DNA of 47,770 nucleotides. It comes from Prochlorococcus sp. scB243_496M6. Its GTDB lineage: Bacteria > Cyanobacteriota > Cyanobacteriia > PCC-6307 > Cyanobiaceae. Both the position numbers and the translations under genes were made by a program. The stretch spans positions 1 through 47,770 of the forward strand of contig JFMF01000140.1 of assembly GCA_000635535.1 (NCBI GenBank), given 5' to 3'. This document shows, in pieces, positions 38,696 to 47,045 of this stretch (position 1 is its first letter; each line of letters begins with the position of its first letter). Below the pieces are notes generated by a model. That model ran no database searches. It saw nothing but the letters and a program-made list of their open reading frames with translations, and was not told the origin of the DNA.

Positions 38696-40225
38696 ATGCC
38701 TTTAAGAGGACTGGCTAAAGCCAAGAACTTCACATTGGGGCCAACAGCTCCAATGAAAACTTTTACTGAAAATGTCCATACACAAAGTAAAGAATCAAAT
38801 AATTTTCTAAATTCTGGAAAGTCTCATAAATTAACCAATAATATCCAAAATGAAAATCTATTTAGGTATGAAAGCAAAATAAAAAGTGATTTTGATGAAA
38901 TTGTTCCAACTCTCAAGGAAATTGCTCGAATTCAACATCACGAAGATTTTATAAATAAGGCACAGAAAATATCAAGAAAAAATTTGGGAATAGATTTACC
39001 CCTACATGTATTAGATAAATCTTGGGTTAAACCTCTTGATATGAGAGCTTTATATGCATGGTGTGCTTTCAAACAGCATGAGAAACTAAGCGACAATTTT
39101 TTTAACAATGATCCACTTGAAGGTGCCGCTGGAAGTAGGGATGCGGAAGACTTTGAAAAATTCCTCTTAGATTGTGGAATACATTTACTTGATATAACTC
39201 CTTGTTCAGATGGAAGATTAGCTCATTCAGTTGCTTATGTAATGAGAATACCTTTTAGTTCAGTAAGAAGAAGATCCCATGCTGGAGCACTGTTTGATAT
39301 TGAAAATACCGTTAATCGATGGGTAAAAACTGAACATAAAAGATATAGAGAGAATGTTCCTAATGAAGCTCATAAAGATACCAGGTACTTAAAAGTTGTA
39401 ACTTATCACTTTAGTTCAGTAGATCCTTTGCATCAGGGATGCGCAGCTCATGGGAGTAATGACGAGTTAGCTGCAGCAGAAGGTAGAAATAAATTATATG
39501 CTTTCAAAGAGGCTGTAGAGAATAGCTTTTGCTGCGGAGCTTCTGTGGATTTAATGTTAATTGGACTTGATACAGACACTGATTCATTAAAAATACATTT
39601 ATCAACTAGCGATGGCGCTATAGATTTAGAAAAAACTATTTCTACATTAGAAATTTATAATTCAACAATAAATTTCTCAAGAGAGGATGCAGAAAGAGAA
39701 ATTTGCCAGACAATTTCTAAGCAATCTTCAAAAGATAAACTCAGTGGACTGGAAAAATTTACGTATAAATTAATTATCAATAATATTTCTCAAATTGATT
39801 ATGTTAAGAGTTTTCATAATGGTTCTTATAAAGATATTGGTCATGCAGAGAGGTTTATTGGAGTAGGTATAGGTTTCAAAGAAGTACATCTCAGGAATTT
39901 AACTTATTTTGCTCATTTAGATACAGTCGAAGAAGGGGCTCCAGATTTAGATGTAGGAGTGAAGATTTTTACTGGATTAAATGTTTCTCAAGATCTACCT
40001 ATTCCGGTAGTAATAAGATTTGATTACTCTGGAAAAGTCCCCGGCGCAAAAGAGAGGGCAATAAATGATTGTGAAAGAGTTAATAATGCGATATCAATTA
40101 GATATAAAAATTTAGTTGATCAAGGGTTGTTACACACTTGCTCTACTATTAGAGATAGGGACAACATTCATTCCGCCCAAATTATTGGAATGTCTTTAGA
40201 TAAAAAAACAGAGGAGGCTCACTAA
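38696..40225 (+). CDS. csoSCA: Carboxysomal carbonic anhydrase CsoSCA (CsoS3)
   Basis: Beta-type carbonic anhydrase that converts bicarbonate to CO2 inside the shell. The 509-residue protein has an N-terminal tail that links to CsoS2/shell, a helical domain, and the catalytic domain. Zinc ligands and the dyad are visible in DITPCSDGRLAHS (Cys, Asp-x-Arg), the histidine of VTYHFSSVDPLHQGCAAHG, and NSFCCGASVD. The duplicated C-terminal half lacks a metal site, as in the family. It starts seven bases after csoS2. Confidence 0.97.
   Translation: MPLRGLAKAKNFTLGPTAPMKTFTENVHTQSKESNNFLNSGKSHKLTNNIQNENLFRYESKIKSDFDEIVPTLKEIARIQHHEDFINKAQKISRKNLGIDLPLHVLDKSWVKPLDMRALYAWCAFKQHEKLSDNFFNNDPLEGAAGSRDAEDFEKFLLDCGIHLLDITPCSDGRLAHSVAYVMRIPFSSVRRRSHAGALFDIENTVNRWVKTEHKRYRENVPNEAHKDTRYLKVVTYHFSSVDPLHQGCAAHGSNDELAAAEGRNKLYAFKEAVENSFCCGASVDLMLIGLDTDTDSLKIHLSTSDGAIDLEKTISTLEIYNSTINFSREDAEREICQTISKQSSKDKLSGLEKFTYKLIINNISQIDYVKSFHNGSYKDIGHAERFIGVGIGFKEVHLRNLTYFAHLDTVEEGAPDLDVGVKIFTGLNVSQDLPIPVVIRFDYSGKVPGAKERAINDCERVNNAISIRYKNLVDQGLLHTCSTIRDRDNIHSAQIIGMSLDKKTEEAH
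40211..40217 (+). promoter_or_regulatory. Strong Shine-Dalgarno of csoS4A
   Basis: GAGGAGG lies 10 bases before the csoS4A ATG, inside the end of csoSCA. csoS1, cbbL, cbbS and csoS2 have nothing comparable. Confidence 0.7.
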
Positions 40226-40227
40226 TT

Positions 40228-40479
40228 ATGTTAATTTGCAAGGTTGTAAAACCACTTGTTTCTACCAATAGGATTCCTGGTTTTGAACATAAACATCTGC
40301 AGGTTGTATTAGATGGTTCTTCAAGTAAAGTTGCAGTTGATGCTGTTGGCTGTAAGCCAGGAGATTGGGTTATTTGTGTAGGAAGTTCTGCAGCTAGGGA
40401 AGCAGCGGGAAGTAAATCATATCCAAGCGATTTAACGATTGTTGGAATAATTGATCATTGGGATCCTGACAAGTCATAA
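40228..40479 (+). CDS. csoS4A: Carboxysome vertex protein CsoS4A
   Basis: An 83-residue EutN/CcmL-family protein that forms pentamers closing the icosahedral vertices. It begins MLICKVVKPLVSTNRIPGFE and contains GCKPGDWVICVGSSAAREA, the conserved pentamer core. It is two bases after csoSCA and 18 before csoS4B, in the standard alpha-carboxysome order. Confidence 0.97.
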   Translation: MLICKVVKPLVSTNRIPGFEHKHLQVVLDGSSSKVAVDAVGCKPGDWVICVGSSAAREAAGSKSYPSDLTIVGIIDHWDPDKS

Positions 40480-40481
40480 AA

Positions 40482-40488
40482 AAGGAGG
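40482..40488 (+). promoter_or_regulatory. Strong Shine-Dalgarno of csoS4B
   Basis: AAGGAGG followed by nine bases and then GTG at 40498. It supports the GTG start over the in-frame ATG at 40507. Confidence 0.75.
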
Positions 40489-40497
40489 ATATAAATT

Positions 40498-40746
40498 GTG
40501 GAAATTATGAAGGTACTTGGAAGGATGGTATGTACTCAAAGAGTCGCTGGCTTAGGTCATATGAATTTACGAATTTTAGAAAATAATAAAGGAAAGAAAG
40601 TAGTTGCTGTTGATCCAGTTGGAGCAAGAGAAGGTAACTGGGTTTTTACTTCTAGTGGCTCTGCCGCTAGATTTGCATGCCCTAATCCAGAAGTTCAAAC
40701 CGATTTAACAATTGGCGGTATTATTGATTACTGGGAAACTGATTAA
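40498..40746 (+). CDS. csoS4B: Carboxysome vertex protein CsoS4B
   Basis: Second EutN/CcmL-family pentamer protein, 82 residues, starting at GTG (MEIMKVLGRMVCTQRVAGL). The core is VDPVGAREGNWVFTSSGSAAR. It differs from CsoS4A mainly at the N-terminus and at the DWVICVG/NWVFTSS stretch. The consensus Shine-Dalgarno upstream fits the GTG. The AT-only inverted repeat at 40754-40769 just after the gene could aid 3' end formation but is weak. Confidence 0.97.
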   Translation: MEIMKVLGRMVCTQRVAGLGHMNLRILENNKGKKVVAVDPVGAREGNWVFTSSGSAARFACPNPEVQTDLTIGGIIDYWETD

Positions 40747-40818
40747 GGACCTCAAATAAAAATTTATTTAGAAACTTTGTTGAAGCTATAGTGTAATTAG
40801 TCTTGAATAAAGAATGTA

Positions 40819-41058
40819 ATGTGGAAAGAAAGAAAATCACCTTTGAGGATTGAAAAAAGATTTGAATTTGATCAATACTCAAAAATTAGTAAATTCATGG
40901 GGGAAATTGAGAAATTATGTAAAGAGAGGGATATCTATCCAAATATCAGCTTCGGTAAGAATTTTGTAAGTCTTTCAATATTTTTAGACAAGAAAGAAAT
41001 ATCAGACAAGGAAAAAGATTTTTCAATGGATATTGATAAATTTTATTTAGAAGATTAG
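40819..41058 (+). CDS. acRAF: Pterin-dehydratase-like Rubisco assembly factor (acRAF)
   Basis: A 79-residue protein resembling pterin-4a-carbinolamine dehydratase, beginning with MWKERKSPLRIEKRFEFDQY. In alpha-carboxysome loci this protein acts as a Rubisco assembly chaperone, not a dehydratase. The canonical dehydratase histidines (H-H-P) are replaced by residues such as YPNISFG, consistent with loss of catalysis. It lies 72 bases after csoS4B, with a possible -10 (TATAGT) in the gap, so it may also have its own promoter. Confidence 0.82.
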   Translation: MWKERKSPLRIEKRFEFDQYSKISKFMGEIEKLCKERDIYPNISFGKNFVSLSIFLDKKEISDKEKDFSMDIDKFYLED

Positions 41059-41064
41059 TCCTTT

Positions 41065-41292
41065 TTAATAATTATTTGGCTTTGCAATATCTCTTTTAAT
41101 TAAAGCCATTAAATATGTAGGTGCTTTATATCTACCAGGAAGACATCTATTTAAAGTTTCAAGATGACTCCAACACACTGTCTTTTCTATATCTTTAACT
41201 GAGTTTCCTTTTAAAATTAATAATCTTAGAGCTTTGCAAAATAAAGGATAACCTGCTTCTAGTTCATCTATATTAAGCTTTGCTGCTGACAT
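41065..41292 (-). CDS. Conserved small cyanobacterial protein (DUF3136-like)
   Basis: A 75-residue soluble protein, MSAAKLNIDELEAGYPLFCK at the start and CLPGRYKAPTYLMALIKRD near the end. I recall this as a small family confined to picocyanobacteria and annotated DUF3136, of no known function. It is convergent with acRAF, six bases apart, at the end of the carboxysome locus. The mix of two cysteines and basic C-terminal helix gives no functional clue. Confidence 0.7.
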   Translation of the reverse strand: MSAAKLNIDELEAGYPLFCKALRLLILKGNSVKDIEKTVCWSHLETLNRCLPGRYKAPTYLMALIKRDIAKPNNY

Positions 41293-41377
41293 AGATCAAA
41301 GATGAATTATCAACTAATAATCTATACAACTATGGTGCACAATTGGTTCTTATTACAAATTTCTCAATAATTAGAAA

Positions 41378-41770
41378 TTAATCTAGAAATGCGACACAAT
41401 CTATTTCCACTAAAACTCCTTTTGGTAGAGATGAAACTTCCACACAGGCCCTTGCTGGAGGATTCTTAATATTAAAAAAATCACTATAAATTTTATTGAC
41501 AATTTGAAAATTACTTAAGTCCGTTAGGTAAATAGTTGTTTTTATTACATCCTCTATTCTGGCTCCACCAGCTTTAAGAACCTCTGCGAGATTTTTTAAA
41601 ACTTGAATAGTTTCCTTCTCTATATCACCTAAACATGTTATTTCATTTAAAGCTGGGTCTATAGCAATTTGACCAGAACAATAGATAAAATCACCAGCTT
41701 TTATTGCCTGATTATAAGGTCCTACTGGATCTGGAGCATTTGATGTTTTAATTACTTGTTTGGGGGACAT
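41378..41770 (-). CDS. ridA: RidA-family enamine/imine deaminase
   Basis: Hydrolyses reactive 2-aminoacrylate and related enamines from PLP enzymes such as threonine dehydratase. The 130-residue protein has PYNQAIKAGDFIYCSGQIAI and the signature PARACVEVSSLPKGVLVEID with the substrate-binding arginine and the glutamate. It is 24 bases upstream of the end of the glyoxalase II-like gene on the same strand. Confidence 0.95.
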   Translation of the reverse strand: MSPKQVIKTSNAPDPVGPYNQAIKAGDFIYCSGQIAIDPALNEITCLGDIEKETIQVLKNLAEVLKAGGARIEDVIKTTIYLTDLSNFQIVNKIYSDFFNIKNPPARACVEVSSLPKGVLVEIDCVAFLD

Positions 41771-41794
41771 TTGTTTAAGAAGGTACCTATCTAT

Positions 41795-42535
41795 TTAAAC
41801 CCATAAATCTTTATTTGCTCTTAAAAAAGTAAATTCTTCTAAATTTTTTGCTCTTAAGAAAAGGTTTATTTTCATCTCTTCATCAAGTAAAAACGGAATT
41901 GTCAATTCATTAAGAGAAAGTTTTTTTTCAACTTCCGAAAGTTTATTTTTTATATCTTGATCTTTTGGCTTGAGATCCAATGCCCACAATATATTTGCCT
42001 TTGTATATTCATGTGCACAATATATGAGAGTATTTTTTGGTAAAGATTTGATTCTTTCTAGTGAAGAATACATTTGTTGATAAGTTCCTTCAAAAATTCT
42101 TCCACAGCCTCCAGAAAATAATGTGTCACCAATAAAAAGAACAGGATTTTCTCCATTTAAGAAGAAGGCAATATGTGAGCTTGTATGCCCTAAAACTTCA
42201 ATTATTTTTACTTCTTCATCTAAAATATTCAAAGTTTCTCCATCCTCTACAGATACATTTTGAAAAGGTATTCGCTTTTTTTCTTTGGCGGAAGCAATCA
42301 CCTTTACATTTGGCCATCTTTCAATAAGAGACTTCGTCCCTCCAATATGATCTGAATGATGATGAGTTTGCAAAATAGCTTCTAAGTGAAAATTGTTTTC
42401 ATTTATATATCTAATAACTGGTTCGTGAACAGATGGATCTACAACCACAACGGATTTATTTTTTACCAATAACCAAATGACGTTATCATTTAAAACTCTA
42501 AGTCCGATTATGTTTCGAGCTTTATTAAAATCCAT
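41795..42535 (-). CDS. gloB: Hydroxyacylglutathione hydrolase (glyoxalase II)
   Basis: Metallo-beta-lactamase-fold thioesterase that hydrolyses S-lactoylglutathione in methylglyoxal detoxification. The metal motif is [10 protein letters not shown], with [24 protein letters not shown] and YCAHEYT supplying other ligands. The frame stays open to 42706, but the ATG at 42535 ([13 protein letters not shown]) gives the family length of 246 residues and avoids overlap with divergent hisG. Confidence 0.93.
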   Translation of the reverse strand: MDFNKARNIIGLRVLNDNVIWLLVKNKSVVVVDPSVHEPVIRYINENNFHLEAILQTHHHSDHIGGTKSLIERWPNVKVIASAKEKKRIPFQNVSVEDGETLNILDEEVKIIEVLGHTSSHIAFFLNGENPVLFIGDTLFSGGCGRIFEGTYQQMYSSLERIKSLPKNTLIYCAHEYTKANILWALDLKPKDQDIKNKLSEVEKKLSLNELTIPFLLDEEMKINLFLRAKNLEEFTFLRANKDLWV

Positions 42536-42575
42536 TGTTAACTTAGAATGAATAATGCTTGGAAGAAATTGTTCT

Positions 42576-43214
42576 ATGTTTACTATAGCTTTACCAAAAG
42601 GAGCATTGTTAAAAGATTCAATTTCAACTTTTAAAAGAGCTGGTTTAGATTTCTCAGATGCGTTGGACGAAAATAATAGATCATTAACCTTTGAATCAAA
42701 TTGCAAACGGGCAAAAGCTTTATTAGTAAGAAATGGGGATGTTCCTGTTTATGTAAGTTATGGTCAGGCTGATTTGGGTATTGTTGGGTATGACGTTTTA
42801 CGAGAATCTGAATTAAAAGTCGCAAAGTTATTAGATTTAGGATTTGGTGGTTGTCATATGTCCTTGGCGGTTAAGAAAAATAGCAATTATTCAAAACCAA
42901 CTGATCTTCCAGCGAATTGTAAAGTAGCAAGTAAATTTATAAAAACAGCAAGATCTTATTTTGAAGAATTAAATATTCCTGTAGAAATAGTTCATTTGAC
43001 AGGATCAGTCGAGCTTGGTCCTATTACAGGTATGGCAGAGGCAATAGTTGATTTGGTGGCCACCGGAAAGACCCTTAAAGAGAATGGTTTAATTAAAATA
43101 GATGATCTTTATTATTCGACTGCAAGACTAATTGGAAATCCTTTATCTATGAGGTTAGATGATAATCATCTCAGAGAAACTATTTTATCAATAGAATCAA
43201 CTAATGCTGTATAG
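42576..43214 (+). CDS. hisG: ATP phosphoribosyltransferase, short form
   Basis: First enzyme of histidine synthesis. The 212-residue short form lacks the C-terminal regulatory domain and needs HisZ, which is not in this window. It has [30 protein letters not shown], and the phosphoribosyl-binding [20 protein letters not shown] (about 150-169). The start at 42576 is preferred over ATG 42555 because GGAAG lies 10 bases upstream and the protein then begins at the conserved edge. Confidence 0.95.
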   Translation: MFTIALPKGALLKDSISTFKRAGLDFSDALDENNRSLTFESNCKRAKALLVRNGDVPVYVSYGQADLGIVGYDVLRESELKVAKLLDLGFGGCHMSLAVKKNSNYSKPTDLPANCKVASKFIKTARSYFEELNIPVEIVHLTGSVELGPITGMAEAIVDLVATGKTLKENGLIKIDDLYYSTARLIGNPLSMRLDDNHLRETILSIESTNAV

Positions 43215-43226
43215 AAGATTAGCTAA

Positions 43227-45023
43227 ATGTTTTTTAAAGATTTTAGAAGGATTAAAAAGTTAGGCAAATATTTAACTAAAGATAAAAAAACAATCTATCT
43301 AATCTTGATAGTTTTGTTACCTGTTTCTTTCTCTGGAGCTATTCAACCATTATTAGTTGGTCAAGCAATTACTATTCTAAAGAACGAAACTACAGATGTT
43401 TGGCTAAGTAAAACTTTCTTTGGGCAGTCAATAAATGCCATAATCCTAACTTTATTTATAACTGTATTATTCAGATTAGTTCTGCAGGGATACCAAACTT
43501 ACAATATCCAAGCAGTGGGACAACGTTTGACAGCAAGAATAAGAAGAGAACTTTTTGATCATTCAATATCTTTATCTCTTAAGTATCACGATAAAATGCC
43601 TGTAGGGAAATTATTAACGAGATTAACAAATGATGTTGATGCTTTAGCCGAGGTTTTTGGTAGTGGGGCAGTTGGAGTCATTGCTGACTTCGTCAGTCTG
43701 ATAGTAATTTCTTTGACAATGCTTTCAATTGATCGAGGGCTTGCCATTTTATTACTTTTGACTCAAATCCCAGTTTCATATTTTATTGTTTTGCTTCAAA
43801 AACGTTATAGAAGAGCCAACTATCAAGTAAGGGAAGAATTGTCTCAACTCAACTCTGATTTTCAAGAGAATCTTCAAGGTTTAGAAGTTGTTCAGATGTT
43901 CAGAAGAGAGGCTTTTAATAGCAAGAAATTTTCCAAAACTGGAGTTGCTTATAAGAAAGCAGTTAATGGAACAATATTTTATGACAGTAGTATTTCGGCA
44001 TTTATAGAATGGATTTCTCTTGCCGCAGTTTCCTTGGTTTTAGCAGTTGGAGGTTATCTTGTCACTTCTGGGAATATTGGTTTAGGAACATTAACAACCT
44101 TTATTTTATATTCCCAAAGACTTTTTGAACCTCTTAGGCAGCTTGCAGAAAGATTTACTCAAATACAAGGAGGTTTAACAGCTGTAGAAAGAATAAACGA
44201 ATTATTGGATGAAGAAATTCAGATTAAGGACTCTAGTTCCGCAAAACATTTTTTAGAAAATACTGAAAATATAAATAAAAAATTTAAGGGCAAAATTGAG
44301 TTCAAGAATGTTAATTTTTTCTACAATGAAGGAGAACATATTATAAAAAATTTATCTTTCAAGATCAATCCAGGAGAGCATGTTGCTTTTGTAGGGCCAA
44401 CTGGTTCAGGTAAAACCACCATAATAAGACTTTTATGTAGATTGTATGAGCCTCAGACTGGCCAAATTTTTATCGACGACATAGATATCAAAGATATTCC
44501 TATTGCAACTCTTAGAAATATGTTAGGAGTAGTTTTGCAAGATACCTTTATCTTTAGTGGAAATGTCGCAGATAATTTAAAACTAAATTCCAATGTAGAC
44601 AATCTTGAATTAGAAAATCTTTGTAACGAATTAGGGTTAGATAATTTATTAAAAAAATTGCCAGAAGGCTTGAACACCTTACTACGAGAAAGAGGGGGCA
44701 ATCTCTCTTCTGGAGAGAGACAACTTCTTTCAGTAGCTCGAGTAGCGATTAGAAATCCTGTTGTTTTAATAATGGACGAAGCAACAGCATTTATGGATCC
44801 CTCTACAGAGGCTACTTTGCAGAAAGATCTTGAGAGAATTCTGTCAAAAAGAACAGCATTGGTAATAGCTCACAGATTAGCCACTATTGAAAGTTCTGAT
44901 AAGATTTTAGTATTAAAAGGGGGATCATTAGTTGAAGAGGGAACGCATAGTGAATTGAGGCTGAAAAAGGGTTTATATTTTCAGCTCTCTGAGCTTCAAC
45001 AAAAAGGATTCGTGAATTTTTAA
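43227..45023 (+). CDS. ABC exporter (fused permease and ATPase)
   Basis: A 598-residue half-transporter of the MsbA/MDR type: six membrane helices in the first 320 residues (LPVSFSGAIQPLLVG onward), then an ATPase with Walker A GPTGSGKTT (about 391-399), the signature NLSSGERQL, Walker B VVLIMDEATAFMD and the switch AHRLATI. It works as a homodimer, probably exporting lipid or a hydrophobic compound; the substrate is not readable. The TAA stop overlaps the ATG of the GNAT gene (TAATG). Confidence 0.94.
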   Translation: MFFKDFRRIKKLGKYLTKDKKTIYLILIVLLPVSFSGAIQPLLVGQAITILKNETTDVWLSKTFFGQSINAIILTLFITVLFRLVLQGYQTYNIQAVGQRLTARIRRELFDHSISLSLKYHDKMPVGKLLTRLTNDVDALAEVFGSGAVGVIADFVSLIVISLTMLSIDRGLAILLLLTQIPVSYFIVLLQKRYRRANYQVREELSQLNSDFQENLQGLEVVQMFRREAFNSKKFSKTGVAYKKAVNGTIFYDSSISAFIEWISLAAVSLVLAVGGYLVTSGNIGLGTLTTFILYSQRLFEPLRQLAERFTQIQGGLTAVERINELLDEEIQIKDSSSAKHFLENTENINKKFKGKIEFKNVNFFYNEGEHIIKNLSFKINPGEHVAFVGPTGSGKTTIIRLLCRLYEPQTGQIFIDDIDIKDIPIATLRNMLGVVLQDTFIFSGNVADNLKLNSNVDNLELENLCNELGLDNLLKKLPEGLNTLLRERGGNLSSGERQLLSVARVAIRNPVVLIMDEATAFMDPSTEATLQKDLERILSKRTALVIAHRLATIESSDKILVLKGGSLVEEGTHSELRLKKGLYFQLSELQQKGFVNF

Positions 45024-45553
45024 TGATTTTTAGAAACCAAGGATCTTTAATAAAAAAATCAAACACTTTATCAAGGGAAGATCTGATAGAACTCTATGGT
45101 TTAAATTCTTATGAGTTCACTCAAACAAATAAAGAAGAAATATTTGTATGTAGTAAAAATAAAGATTTAGATCTAATAGAACTAGATCAACTTTTGCAAA
45201 CTGTTGGTTGGAGCAGAAGACCTATAAGGAGGGTAAAAAGAGCTTTAGATTTCAGTATTTTGGTGGTTGGGTTATGGCGTCATGATGATAAATTCCCCAG
45301 ACTAGTTGGATTTGCAAGATGCACTGGTGATGGAATTCTAGAAGCAACAGTGTGGGATGTGGCTATTAACCCTGTCTATCAAGGACTTGGGTTGGGGAAA
45401 GAGTTAATGAAATATGTCCTAAAAGAATTGAAAAATATTGGAATTTCTAAAGTAACACTTTTTGCTGATGCCGAAGTGGTTTCATTTTATAAAAGACAAG
45501 GTTGGACATTAGAACCTAGAGGCTCTAAATGTGCTTTTTGGTATGCAAATTAA
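45023..45553 (+). CDS. GNAT-family N-acetyltransferase
   Basis: A 176-residue acetyltransferase resembling the cyanobacterial/plastid GNAT proteins. The acetyl-CoA loop is VAINPVYQGLGLGKELM (Q-x-x-G-x-G at about 123-128), followed by ADAEVVSFYKRQGW. Plastid relatives acetylate protein N-termini and lysines and some make melatonin precursors. The target here is unknown. One-base overlap with the ABC exporter gene suggests coupled translation, though the functional link is unclear. Confidence 0.9.
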   Translation: MIFRNQGSLIKKSNTLSREDLIELYGLNSYEFTQTNKEEIFVCSKNKDLDLIELDQLLQTVGWSRRPIRRVKRALDFSILVVGLWRHDDKFPRLVGFARCTGDGILEATVWDVAINPVYQGLGLGKELMKYVLKELKNIGISKVTLFADAEVVSFYKRQGWTLEPRGSKCAFWYAN

Positions 45554-46237
45554 TCATTTTTTGTAGTAGTCAGAATATATTGATTTTAACGATTCGCCTC
45601 TTAACCATCTTCTTCTAAATTGCCAGTTCTTAATTGCTTGGAGAAAAATATTAGTTCTTTCCCATTTTCTTGAACTTATAAAAATAGGTAAATTTAATTG
45701 TTTTAAATCTTTTTTTTTGTTTAATCTTCTTAAAAAATCTACATCTTCCATCAAGGGTATTTTTCTAAAACCATTATTCTTAAAGTAGATAGTTCTATGA
45801 ATTATCAAACCTTGATCACCATACGGTTGTTTAAAAAATTTACTTCTAAAATTCACGAGAATTTCGAGAACCCTATAAATTATCTTTTTTTGATTAATTT
45901 TGAATTCAAAATAGTAAATACTATTTTTGTTTCCTTTTAAAAATGAATTTATTTTTTTAAACCAATCATGAGTTAATCTTGTGTCTGCATGTAAAAATAT
46001 GAGCCACTCTCCTTTTGAATTTTTTGCTCCAATATCTAGTTGTAAACCTCGATTCCTTTCTTTGGATAAAAATACTTTCGCTCCATAAATATTTGCTACA
46101 TCGATAGTTTTATCTTCACTTCCAGAATCAACAATTATGATTTCGCCTTCTTTCTGAATACTTGATAAGTCTGAAAGCAATAATGGTAAGTTACTAGCTT
46201 CATTAATAGTTGGAATGATAATTGAAATTTTTGACAA
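45554..46237 (-). CDS. Family 2 glycosyltransferase (TIGR04283-type)
   Basis: A 227-residue GT-A glycosyltransferase starting at TTG: ISIIIPTINEASNLPLLLSD, IIVDSGSEDKT, and the D-x-D-like HADTRL for metal-nucleotide sugar. LMEDVDFLRRL and RRWLRGES follow. The layout fits the TIGR04283 family, named for a proposed role in arsenosugar synthesis. No ArsM/ArsS gene is in this window, so the sugar acceptor is unknown. It starts five bases after the next gene ends. Confidence 0.85.
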   Translation of the reverse strand: MSKISIIIPTINEASNLPLLLSDLSSIQKEGEIIIVDSGSEDKTIDVANIYGAKVFLSKERNRGLQLDIGAKNSKGEWLIFLHADTRLTHDWFKKINSFLKGNKNSIYYFEFKINQKKIIYRVLEILVNFRSKFFKQPYGDQGLIIHRTIYFKNNGFRKIPLMEDVDFLRRLNKKKDLKQLNLPIFISSRKWERTNIFLQAIKNWQFRRRWLRGESLKSIYSDYYKK

Positions 46238-46242
46238 GTCGA

Positions 46243-46878
46243 TTACTTTCTATTTTCAATATCAATAATTGTATCTATATCTATTTTTTTATTTAAAAAC
46301 TTATATTTTAATTTTTCAGAAGCGAAATTATCAATTGTATTTTGAAGAACATTTTCTGACCCCCACTTTATGTTGATAAAAGGTAAATATGTATGTGATA
46401 ACATTATTTTTTCTGATAAACCAATAAGCCAATATCCTCCATCGTTAGATGGTCCTAAAATAAGATCATTTTGTTGAAGCTCTTTTAGAGTATTCATTAA
46501 ATCTTGATGGCATAAATCTGGAAGGTCAGTACCAATAAAAATAATATTTTTGATTTTATGTCTTGCACAAAATTTTTTGTTGATAATTATTTGCCGTTTC
46601 ATTTTTTCTCCCAAGCAGCCTTTCCCCTGTAAATTAAATTTTTTGATGCCTAATTCTCTAGTCCATCTCCTACAACTAACTAACCCTAACCCAGATATAG
46701 CAATAGAAATTTCAATTAGTTTATTTTCTTGGAGAAATTTTGCGACTGAAATTGTGTGCTTGGTCATAACACTTTGTACTTTCGCTGAATTACTTTTACC
46801 TATATCTTTTGATAATCTTGTTTTGCATCTTCCAAAACCATGCCATTTCGCCATGATAATAAGTAATGCTTTATCCAA
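46243..46878 (-). CDS. DUF2064/TIGR04282 glycosyltransferase
   Basis: A 211-residue nucleotidyl/glycosyltransferase-fold protein: LLIIMAKWHGFGRCKTRLSK at the N-terminus, IIFIGTDLPDLCHQDL, and LGPSNDGGYWLIGL. This matches the TIGR04282 family that is usually encoded next to TIGR04283, as here. The start appears to be TTG at 46878; an internal ATG at 46854 would lose the first strand. It is divergent from dnaA. Confidence 0.85.
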   Translation of the reverse strand: MDKALLIIMAKWHGFGRCKTRLSKDIGKSNSAKVQSVMTKHTISVAKFLQENKLIEISIAISGLGLVSCRRWTRELGIKKFNLQGKGCLGEKMKRQIIINKKFCARHKIKNIIFIGTDLPDLCHQDLMNTLKELQQNDLILGPSNDGGYWLIGLSEKIMLSHTYLPFINIKWGSENVLQNTIDNFASEKLKYKFLNKKIDIDTIIDIENRK

Positions 46879-47017
46879 TAATTTAGTGAAATTAAAATAA
46901 TTATATGCCTATTAAAAATATAAAATTTATTTTTGTAAATTTAGTCGATACTTTGTTAAATAATTTTAAATTTGTCGTGATCTTGTGATTTGATAATGGC
47001 CAATTATTAAATTCCAA

Positions 47018-47034
47018 CTAGATTAATAATCTAG
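47018..47034. promoter_or_regulatory. 17-base palindrome in the dnaA leader
   Basis: CTAGATTA-A-TAATCTAG is a perfect inverted repeat about a single central A, ending 11 bases before the TTG of dnaA. In RNA it would form a weak hairpin next to the start; in DNA it is a candidate operator. No DnaA box lies in the 167-base gap except TTATCCA at 46871, within the start of the neighbouring gene. Confidence 0.5.
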
Positions 47035-47045
47035 AGAATAAAACT

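Noticed and set aside
42536..42706. N-terminal extension of the glyoxalase II-like protein
   Set aside because: It overlaps the divergent hisG coding sequence and precedes the family's natural start at the ATG at 42535.
46871..46877. TTATCCA as a DnaA box and sign of a replication origin
   Set aside because: A single match lying in the first codons of the glycosyltransferase gene. No cluster of boxes or AT-rich unwinding element with repeats was seen.
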